61,639 bases of DNA, from positions 1 through 61,639 of the forward strand of contig JANXBE010000004.1 in assembly GCA_025060175.1 (NCBI GenBank), read 5' to 3'. The stretch comes from Thermomicrobium sp. (lineage in GTDB: Bacteria > Chloroflexota > Chloroflexia > Thermomicrobiales > Thermomicrobiaceae). Both the position numbers and the translations under genes were made by a program. Under the pieces are notes generated by a model that did no database searches, was not told the origin of the DNA, and worked only from the letters and a program-made list of their open reading frames with translations. Numbering within the stretch: the stretch's first letter is position 1; every line of letters begins with the position of its first letter. Positions 55,826 through 61,639 of this stretch are shown piece after piece.

Positions 55826-56806
55826 TCAGCGGCTCGCCTCGACCGGTGGCGTACCGTAGGTGTGGAAGGTCGCGACGGTCGCCAGTCCCCAGGCCTGACC
55901 GCGCTTGCGTTCCGCTTCGGTCCAGACGATGGGCTTCCAATCCGGCGCGAGCACGAGTCTCGCCCCGGGACACCCGATCTCGATCCGATGCCCGCCTGGC
56001 TCGATGAGGTACAAGAACACCGTTTGTTGGACGGCATGTTTGTGCGGACCGTACTCGATGCGATAGCCGAACTCGATGGCGATATCGGCAGCGCGCAACA
56101 CTTCTTCCCGGGTGTCGACGGCATAGCAGACGTGATGGAAGCGGCCGCGCGCTCCGGTTTGATCTTCAGTAATCGCGATCTCGTACCCCTTGTTGTTCGC
56201 AGTCACCCACGCACCCTTTTCTGACCCATCGTCGAAGATGATGCACTCGGTCAGTCGTAACCCGAGATGCTGTTGCAGGAACAAGCGCGTGGCTCGTACG
56301 TCGGCTGCGAACACGTTGATATGGTCGAGGCGTCGGACGTTGCAACCACGGGCGGGAAAGCGCGATGCTTGATTCTTCAGTGCAGGCTTCGTTTCCGGGG
56401 TCGGTCGATACCATTCGACATCCCACACCAGCTCGGCAACGTGCCCGTCCGGTGTCCGAAAGCGGTATGCTGGGCCGTGCCCGGCGTCGCCGTCGATCCA
56501 GCCCAAACCGAGTCCGGTGCGCTCGAGCATGTGCACGCGCCGTTGCAGGGCTTCCAATGAGCTGACTCGGTAGGCGAAGTGCTCCATGGCCGGAACAGGC
56601 CCAGCCGTCAACTTCAAGGTATGGTGCGCGTAATCGTCCCACCCTCGGAGGTAAACGGAGTTGCCCCGGCGCTCAGTGACCGTCATACCGAGGTACTCGA
56701 CGAAGAAGCGCTCGCTCTCGTCGAGCGTCGGCGTCAGGAGCTCCAGGTGTGCGAGATGGGCCATGTCGCAACTGGGTTCGCCCACATAAAGCGTCACGTC
56801 GTTCAT
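55826..56806 (-). CDS. Extradiol ring-cleavage dioxygenase, catechol 2,3-dioxygenase type
   Basis: 326 residues; two vicinal-oxygen-chelate (glyoxalase) domains. AHLELLTPTLDESERFFVEYLGM (N-terminal half); LDHINVFAADV (H162), RFHHVCYAVDTREEVLRAADI (H225), IEPGGHRIEIG (E276) give the iron 2-His-1-Glu triad with the spacing and neighbouring residues of metapyrocatechase XylE. It cleaves a catecholic ring next to the diol. The substrate is not predictable; gene context suggests protocatechuate, gallate or 3-O-methylgallate. Last gene of the minus-strand cluster. Confidence 0.88.
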   Translation of the reverse strand: MNDVTLYVGEPSCDMAHLAHLELLTPTLDESERFFVEYLGMTVTERRGNSVYLRGWDDYAHHTLKLTAGPVPAMEHFAYRVSSLEALQRRVHMLERTGLGLGWIDGDAGHGPAYRFRTPDGHVAELVWDVEWYRPTPETKPALKNQASRFPARGCNVRRLDHINVFAADVRATRLFLQQHLGLRLTECIIFDDGSEKGAWVTANNKGYEIAITEDQTGARGRFHHVCYAVDTREEVLRAADIAIEFGYRIEYGPHKHAVQQTVFLYLIEPGGHRIEIGCPGARLVLAPDWKPIVWTEAERKRGQAWGLATVATFHTYGTPPVEASR

Positions 56807-56844
56807 CGTTGACCTCCCCCGCGATTCACCCTACCACGACCCGC

Positions 56845-57516
56845 CTACGGTCCTTCCTGTCCTTCGACCAGCCTGCGAAGCCCATGCACGTCGTACGTCA
56901 GTGCTCCGGCGAGGAGTTCTCGGCGTAGGCGTGTTTCCCGTTCGGCGCGGGCACGTGCCTTTTCCAGGACGGTCGGAATGTCCGTGCGTGTGACGACGAC
57001 ACCCCCGTCATCGTCCAGGATCACGAGGTCGCCTGGCTCGATGCGCGTACCACCGACGACGACAGGGACATCGATTCCGCCAGGGCGTTCCTTCGTCGCC
57101 CCCCGAACTCGGATGAAGCGTGTCCAGATCGGCAGACCCATCGCTCGCAACTCGTCGACGTCGCGAACCGCTGCGTCCACGAGGAGCGCGGCGGCACCGC
57201 GCACCTGCGCTTGAATCGCGAGGAGTTCGCCGACCAGCGCGACGGGCTCAGGTTCCGGCATCGTGATGACCAGGACGCAGCCGGGAAAGACGCGCTCCAT
57301 GGCCGCATGGACCATCAGATTGTCGCCTTGTCCGCACAGCACCGTCAGGGCTGGCCCAGCAACCCTCTTCCCTGCGAGAAGCGGAATCAGTGGTATGTCG
57401 ATCAATCCTCGACGGCCGGAAGCCTCATAGACGGTCGCCACACCGAGTTCACTGAAGACGCGGCATGTGTCAGCGAGCGACTCGTCGACAGGAGGTCGTT
57501 CTGGTGCCGTGTCCAT
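56845..57516 (-). CDS. RraA/HMG-CHA aldolase family protein
   Basis: 223 residues. The RraA-like fold with GELLAIQAQVRGAAALLVDAAVRDVDELRAMGLPIWTRF contains the conserved G-E-L and R118-D119 of HMG/CHA aldolases (LigK, ProA, GalC), which split 4-carboxy-4-hydroxy-2-oxoadipate into pyruvate and oxaloacetate. In other contexts the family inhibits RNase E (RraA), but the active-site residues here support aldolase. It lies 38 bases upstream of the dioxygenase gene on the same strand. Confidence 0.82.
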   Translation of the reverse strand: MDTAPERPPVDESLADTCRVFSELGVATVYEASGRRGLIDIPLIPLLAGKRVAGPALTVLCGQGDNLMVHAAMERVFPGCVLVITMPEPEPVALVGELLAIQAQVRGAAALLVDAAVRDVDELRAMGLPIWTRFIRVRGATKERPGGIDVPVVVGGTRIEPGDLVILDDDGGVVVTRTDIPTVLEKARARAERETRLRRELLAGALTYDVHGLRRLVEGQEGP

Positions 57517-57535
57517 GGGACTCCTCCCAATCGGT

Positions 57536-58267
57536 TCAGCCGTGGGCCAACAATTCTCGGGTCACGATCGGTGTGACGCGTTGAAAGGCTTCGGCATAGC
57601 GAATGTCCTTGGCGCCCGAGATGCGGCGGGCGTGGTTCGCTCGTCGTTCGGCCAGCTCGGCGTAGTACCGCTGAAGATACTGTTGTGACGCCATGACCTG
57701 CATGGCAGCAAGCTTCTGCTCGTAGACCGGGGTGATGTCGACGAAGACGTTCGGTACGAAACCGCAGAGTTCCGGCTGGTGTGGCTCGAAATAGTAGAGC
57801 GGCGGCGGTTCGATCGTTTCGAAGGCACTCGCGACCCCCGCGCCTGCGGAGAGCAATCGGGCGCGTTGCACGGTGTCGTGCGCGACTGGGTGGTCAGGAT
57901 TGAAGGGATCGAGCGGGGTGTGGGTGATGATGGCATCCGGTCGGACGTCGCGGATCAGCTGTGCGAGCCGTTCCATCGCATCGCGATCGACTTCCAATGG
58001 ATAGTCTCCGAGATCGAAACAGAGGAAGCGGGCACCGAGTGTGGCGGCGGCGCGTTCCCCTTGTTCGTGGCGGATGGCCTTGACACGCTCGATCGTCTGT
58101 CCTGGTTCCTTCCAGAGTTCACCGGATTCGCCCCGCTCGCCATAGGAGAGTGCGACGACCGTGGCTTCGCCCCCCTTGGCGGTGACGAGAGCGATGACGC
58201 CGCCGGCACGCCAGACGAAGTCAGCGGCATGTGCGCCGATGACGAGAAGGCGTCGTACTTCGATCAT
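57536..58267 (-). CDS. PIG-L fold hydrolase (GalB-like 4-oxalomesaconate hydratase)
   Basis: 243 residues. The PIG-L/LmbE deacetylase fold normally starts with AHPDDE; here it is VIGAHAADFVWRAGG (H13, D16), the variant that I associate with GalB, the PIG-L-fold 4-oxalomesaconate hydratase of the Pseudomonas gallate pathway. FNPDHPVAHDTVQRARLL gives the third ligand. Overlaps the amidohydrolase-like gene by ATGA. It could still be a deacetylase of unknown substrate. Confidence 0.75.
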   Translation of the reverse strand: MIEVRRLLVIGAHAADFVWRAGGVIALVTAKGGEATVVALSYGERGESGELWKEPGQTIERVKAIRHEQGERAAATLGARFLCFDLGDYPLEVDRDAMERLAQLIRDVRPDAIITHTPLDPFNPDHPVAHDTVQRARLLSAGAGVASAFETIEPPPLYYFEPHQPELCGFVPNVFVDITPVYEQKLAAMQVMASQQYLQRYYAELAERRANHARRISGAKDIRYAEAFQRVTPIVTRELLAHG

Positions 58268-59193
58268 CGTTCCGTCCCTCCGGCCAGTCGTACGGTATTC
58301 CGAACGGCCATGGTGTGGACTTCATCCTCGGTGAAACCAGCCTCCAATAAGCGATCGGCGAACAGCGCCAAGCCGTCTTCGACCGGTGGGTTATCGGGCT
58401 GACCGAGGTCGGTGCTGAGCACGACACGCTCCGGGCTGACGGCGCGGATATGCTCAACGGCGGTCTTCCAATCCACCTTCCCGGTATACAAGGGTGTGAA
58501 GCAATGCTCGAGATAGGCGCCGAGTTCGGCCAGGGCGATCTGATCCACGGCCGAGAGAGACTGCGAGGGAAAATCGGGGTGGGTCACGACGATGTGACGC
58601 ACTCCCTCGTCACGTGCCGCGTGGACGACGGCGAAGATTTCGTCTCGTCCAAGGTGGCCGGTCGCCAAGACGAGGTCATGCCGAGCGATCACGCGCAGAA
58701 CGGCCCGTAGTTCCGGGACCACAGTCCCATCGCTGTCGAGTACGTGGACCGGTGGCACTTCGAATCCGTCCCGGCGCATCTCCTCCTGCAGGCGCGCCCA
58801 GTACGGAAGCTTTCCGCCGGTGGGAGCGTGCTGCAAATGGCGCCGTTCGTTGGCGGCATCGACGGTCGGTAGCCAAACGATACGCGCTCCCTCGCGCGCA
58901 GCGATTTCCACGGCGAGCGGATTCAGTCCGCCCACGGCGCGGTTCAGCGTGATCGAACCGAGTACGGTGACGCCGGGAACGGCCGTTCGCACGATCGCGG
59001 CCCGCTCGGCCGTCGGAACGTAGTGGGACTTGATGACGTATCCGGCAAGCCCGAGTTCCCGGAACCGCTGTGCGAGGGCGATGTCATCGATGCGACGAGG
59101 CATGACGTCGGGGCCGGAGTGGACGTGGAGATCGAAAGCGCCGCGCACCACATCCCGAGCACGTGACGACGGAACGGGGTGAACACTCGTCAT
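58264..59193 (-). CDS. Amidohydrolase-like protein (DUF6282-type)
   Basis: 309 residues from ATG 59193 (AAGG nine bases upstream; the open frame to 59463 overlaps the neighbour's 3' end). FDLHVHSGPDV (H23, H25) is the first metal motif of amidohydrolases; SHYVPTAERAAIV, LGSITLNRAVGGLNPLAVE, IVWLPTVDAANERRH and HIVVTHPDFPSQSLS follow. The family is usually labelled an uncharacterised amidohydrolase-like domain. In a ring-cleavage cluster it may act as a lactone or pyrone hydrolase like LigI, which belongs to the same superfamily. ATGA overlap with the GalB-like gene. Confidence 0.75.
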   Translation of the reverse strand: MTSVHPVPSSRARDVVRGAFDLHVHSGPDVMPRRIDDIALAQRFRELGLAGYVIKSHYVPTAERAAIVRTAVPGVTVLGSITLNRAVGGLNPLAVEIAAREGARIVWLPTVDAANERRHLQHAPTGGKLPYWARLQEEMRRDGFEVPPVHVLDSDGTVVPELRAVLRVIARHDLVLATGHLGRDEIFAVVHAARDEGVRHIVVTHPDFPSQSLSAVDQIALAELGAYLEHCFTPLYTGKVDWKTAVEHIRAVSPERVVLSTDLGQPDNPPVEDGLALFADRLLEAGFTEDEVHTMAVRNTVRLAGGTER

Positions 59194-59331
59194 CAGCTGT
59201 GCCTTTCGCTCGCACGAGTTTGACCTAGGCTCCGGTCGGCGATCGTCACGGTGTAGGCGCACACGGGAAGACCGGAGTCGTCGGCAGCAATTGTAGCACG
59301 GTGCCACGGCAGAATTTACCTCTGAAGGAAG

Positions 59332-59374
59332 CGCGAACCGCCCTGAGGCTTTTCCGGTCTCAGGGCGGTTCGCG
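59332..59374 (-). terminator. Strong hairpin after the substrate-binding lipoprotein gene
   Basis: CGCGAACCGCCCTGAG (59332-59347) and CTCAGGGCGGTTCGCG (59359-59374) form a perfect 16-bp stem with an 11-base loop, 10 bases after the stop of the minus-strand gene at 59384. No clear U tract follows. It separates the lipoprotein gene from the downstream catabolic genes, so the operon may be split or attenuated here. Confidence 0.75.
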
Positions 59375-59383
59375 AGGCGCAGC

Positions 59384-60538
59384 TCAGAGTTGCTTCGCAG
59401 CGTTCTGGACGAACGTGAAGTCCACGAGTTGGTCCACGGGAACGGTCTGCTGAATCTTGCCACGGTCTTTCCAGAGCTGTTGCGCTTCGGTCAGGCGGCT
59501 CACGTCGAAGGTACCGTCTTCAGAAATACCTGGCCACGTCATCTGCTCATACAACTTGTCGTCCTTGAGCGGTGTCCGGTTCTTCAGGATTTGCACGACT
59601 TCGGCACGAGTAGATGGATCTTTCAGGGCACGCAAGTAATACCTGGCTCCTTTGAGGTAACCAGCGAGGAACGCTTCGAGCAAGGGACGATCGTTGAGCA
59701 TCGGCGGACCGACGACGATCGCGGAGATGGGGTAGTTGTCGCCGACGATCTCGATGATCTGGTCTCCCGCCACGATCGGTACAGCAGCGCCGAGCTGTTT
59801 CGTCGCGATCGTGGCATAGGGCTCCACGAGTTCGGCAGCTTCCACCGCACCGTTCTGCAGCGCGGTCGGCATGTCGGGAAGACGGATCAGTTGCATCTTG
59901 ACATCGTCCAGCGTAAGTCCGCCCGATGCCAAGACTTTCTTCAATTCGAGAAGGTCGATCCCGGCGTCGCTCGGCATCGCCAACGTGCGTCCGCGAAGGT
60001 CAGCGACCGAGCGTACTCCCTGGTCGTAAAGTTGCTTGGTCACCGCGTAGGCGTGGTAGACATTACCCCGTCGGAGTGCTCCTTCGCCGGCGACGATCGT
60101 CACCTCGATCCCCTGGTTCCGAGCATTGACGAGGGCCGCTTGGATCGCGCCGCTGAACAGATCGAGCTGGCCAACGGCGACCAGAGGAATCACCTCGCCA
60201 GGGGTTCCTTGTGTCGTGACGAGTTCGACATCGAGCCCGACCTCCTTGAAGAATCCCTTCTCGACTGCGATGAAGTTCCCCGCCTCTTCCGTCGCGAGAG
60301 CAACGCGCATCTTGCGTTTGCGCGCTTGGGCGACTGTCGGGGTCGCAGGCGGTTTGGGCGTCGGCGTCGGGGTTGCTGCAGCGGTGGGCGTCGCGTTGGT
60401 CGCTGCAGCTGGTGTCGGGGTGACTGGCTGGGGGGTCGGTGTCGTCTGCTGGCTACCGCCACAGCCGGCAAGCAAGGCACTGGCCGTCACCCCGGCAAGC
60501 GTCACGAGTACCGTCCGCCGATTGACTTTCGAGCGCAC
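59384..60538 (-). CDS. ABC transporter substrate-binding lipoprotein (NMT1/THI5-like)
   Basis: 384 residues from GTG 60538 (GAGGGGGTGAAC upstream; the frame is open to 60631). NRRTVLV is Tat-like, and LLAGC (C26) is a lipobox. A Thr/Pro-rich linker spans about 32-80. The binding domain (from about 90) shows MRVALATEEAGNFIAVEKGFFKEVGLDVELVTTQG, VGQLDLFSGAIQAALVNARNQGIEVTIVAGEGA and FPDMPTALQNGAVEAAELVEPYA-like sequence, as in sulfonate/nitrate/thiamine precursor-binding proteins. No permease or ATPase gene is in the window. Likely imports an aromatic or sulfonate substrate. Confidence 0.85.
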   Translation of the reverse strand: MRSKVNRRTVLVTLAGVTASALLAGCGGSQQTTPTPQPVTPTPAAATNATPTAAATPTPTPKPPATPTVAQARKRKMRVALATEEAGNFIAVEKGFFKEVGLDVELVTTQGTPGEVIPLVAVGQLDLFSGAIQAALVNARNQGIEVTIVAGEGALRRGNVYHAYAVTKQLYDQGVRSVADLRGRTLAMPSDAGIDLLELKKVLASGGLTLDDVKMQLIRLPDMPTALQNGAVEAAELVEPYATIATKQLGAAVPIVAGDQIIEIVGDNYPISAIVVGPPMLNDRPLLEAFLAGYLKGARYYLRALKDPSTRAEVVQILKNRTPLKDDKLYEQMTWPGISEDGTFDVSRLTEAQQLWKDRGKIQQTVPVDQLVDFTFVQNAAKQL

Positions 60539-60800
60539 GCGTTCACCCCCTCGTGCATTCGCCTCGGACAGAGCGCACGACGACTCATGCGGTCGGAACA
60601 AAGCATCCGTTCGAGTCGTCCTCCGCACCAAGTGCTGGGAACTACCCTGTGATCACGACCGGATGGGCGTGTGCTCTGATCATATGCTTTCTCGGCGATT
60701 TGATTGTTCGAACTCTGCCCCACCTCCCTCCGAGCGGCGGGAGCAATTCGCACGCACGTCTGGTTCACAGAATCTTCTCGATTCTATAGAGGTGCTATGG

Positions 60801-60902
60801 AGTATAGGGTGTCGTGAGAGTCTTCAAATGTCCAGATAATCGGAACACGGAACATATCGCGAGATTTATCACTATCATTTTCATGTCTGCAGGGTTCGTC
60901 AA
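60801..60902 (-). promoter_or_regulatory. Two candidate promoters reading toward the lipoprotein gene
   Basis: Minus strand: (a) TTGACG (60902-60897), 17-base spacer, AATGAT (60879-60874); (b) TTGAAG (60827-60822), 15-base spacer, TATACT (60806-60801). Either would give a long leader of about 250-330 bases to GTG 60538. Motif match only; (a) has better spacing, (b) a better -10. Confidence 0.4.
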
Positions 60903-61130
60903 GGCTTCAGTGTCACCCGATCACCGAGGGCGTAGCGTCCCACCCCGGATCCGTGCGAGTCGAACGATCATCGTCGGTCGGTCACACGCATGTCGGGTCG
61001 CTCGGGACCACTGCTGAGCTGTTCCCCTGAAGTGGACGCGGGTGCAAACCATCGGACGACGCTCGTGGTCGGATCAGCGGGGACCAGCGTCGATCCACGC
61101 GACGCGGAGCAGTACCCGTGCGGTCATACG

Positions 61131-61167
61131 ACGGAACCCGGACCGAGCGCGACGGTCCGGGTTCCGT
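61131..61167 (-). terminator. Hairpin after the O-demethylase-like gene
   Basis: ACGGAACCCGGACC (61131-61144) pairs perfectly with GGTCCGGGTTCCGT (61154-61167), loop of nine. It is 33 bases past the stop at 61200 on the minus strand. No U tract. Confidence 0.65.
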
Positions 61168-61199
61168 CCGCTGTCGCTCCTCTCCAGGTTCTTCGCCCC

Positions 61200-61639
61200 T
61201 CAACCAGCGCGGCGAGCGCGCGCCACCTGCTCGCGGTAGCGGCGAGCGGGCTCGGCGTAGGGGGCGGGGCCGACCGTCACCCACACCTCGGTCTGGACAT
61301 GCCGTTCCACCGACGGCTTGCGCGAGCCTCCATTCGGCTCACCCCAGACGACCCGCAGGCGTGTTCCCTCCTTGGCATACGCTTCGTCGACCGTGGCGAG
61401 GGAGAGCACGCGCTCCTCGTTGGAGCTGAAGCCGGTCCACATGGCGAAGCCGACGACCTGACCGGCATCGTTGAGGACGGCGTCGTACATCCAGGTCGCG
61501 TACTGGGCCAGCGGCAGGTCGAAGTACTTGAAGCGCTGCCCCTTGGGACGGGTGAAGAGGCTCCCCGTCACCCGTGCCGCCTCCTCCGGATCCCAGACCA
61601 GCGTCACCTTCTTGCGGTGCGGCTGGTCCTTGAGCCGCT
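61200..61639 (-). CDS. C-terminal part of a LigM/DesA-like aromatic O-demethylase (GcvT family)
   Basis: The frame runs off the window; 146 codons remain. Ahead of GTG 61607 the codons RLKDQPHRKK continue the protein, so that is not the start. The fragment has FKYFDLPLAQYATWMYDAVL, GFAMWTGFSSNEERVLSLATVD, GTRLRVVWGEPNGG and RKPSVERHVQTEVWVTVGPAPYA, which I recognise as the C-terminal region of the tetrahydrofolate-dependent O-demethylases LigM and DesA (GcvT/aminomethyltransferase family). They move the methyl of vanillate, 3-O-methylgallate or syringate to THF. Its stop lies 661 bases upstream of the transport lipoprotein gene. Confidence 0.75.
   Translation of the reverse strand, partial: RLKDQPHRKKVTLVWDPEEAARVTGSLFTRPKGQRFKYFDLPLAQYATWMYDAVLNDAGQVVGFAMWTGFSSNEERVLSLATVDEAYAKEGTRLRVVWGEPNGGSRKPSVERHVQTEVWVTVGPAPYAEPARRYREQVARARRAG

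Larger units (their letters stand above)
60539..61199. other. AT-rich regulatory interval upstream of the lipoprotein gene
   Basis: 661 bases without a gene. The part near 60780-60900 is clearly more AT-rich than its surroundings (for example TTCTATAGAGG, GGAACATATCG, TATCATTTTC). It carries two promoter-like sequences on the minus strand (separate entry). The remainder is GC-rich and featureless apart from the hairpin at 61131-61167. Confidence 0.55.

Noticed and set aside
53086-56124. Minus-strand open frame of 1012 residues
   Set aside because: It lies across the SDR gene (antisense), tRNA-Asp, and the CapA gene in another frame. Composition is Arg/Ser/Pro-rich and no domain is present; a GC-driven shadow frame.

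Overview
The window is high-GC bacterial DNA with compact operons. The protein sequences, the mixture of a class II (B12-dependent) ribonucleotide reductase with thermophile-type enzymes, the single-gene order S10-to-S9 and the envelope genes suggest a Chloroflexota of class Thermomicrobia, close to Thermomicrobium. This is an inference from recalled protein families, not from a search.

Region 1 (1-17472, + strand) is an almost uninterrupted translation superoperon: the 3' end of tuf, then S10-L3-L4-L23-L2-S19-L22-S3-L16-L29-S17-L14-L24-L5-S14-S8-L6-L18-S5-L30-L15-secY-adk-map-infA-L36-S13-S11-S4-rpoA-L17-truA-L13-S9. An extended -10 promoter lies just before infA.

Region 2 (17518-29729) is metabolism and stress: a minus-strand trio (sugar isomerase-like, P1 peptidase, metallo-hydrolase), nrdJ, Hsp20, an HPF-like ribosome factor overlapping an ECF sigma factor, pncB, a trehalose-synthase-like glycosyltransferase, a DksA-like protein with only three zinc cysteines, RsfS with a 51-residue membrane protein, and a kinase-phosphatase resembling bacterial Pnkp without its ligase domain.

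Region 3 (28088-53440) carries four tRNA genes (Met, Gly, Leu, Asp). It also holds a tightly coupled minus-strand operon of a 45-residue ORF, an unrecognised 549-residue protein, a HEAT-repeat protein, a FemX-like aminoacyltransferase, MurE and a beta-propeller lipoprotein (30985-37217). Then come ROK kinase, EamA transporter, moeA, mdh, and a + strand operon aroKB-mtnA-ahcY-metK-epimerase that joins chorismate synthesis to the methyl cycle and methionine salvage. A formyltransferase, a YggX-like protein, an ATP-grasp ligase, uxuA and an SDR follow.

Region 4 (53772-61639, - strand) holds a CapA-like lipoprotein and then a probable aromatic-catabolism cluster: an extradiol dioxygenase of the catechol 2,3-dioxygenase type, an RraA/CHA-aldolase-like protein, a GalB-like (PIG-L fold) protein, an amidohydrolase-like protein, a substrate-binding lipoprotein, and at the window edge the C-terminus of a LigM/DesA-like tetrahydrofolate-dependent O-demethylase. 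Together they suggest O-demethylation and meta-cleavage of lignin-type methoxy-aromatics. This cluster and the envelope operon are the most interesting parts of the window. Transcription units often end in long perfect GC hairpins that lack a U tract.
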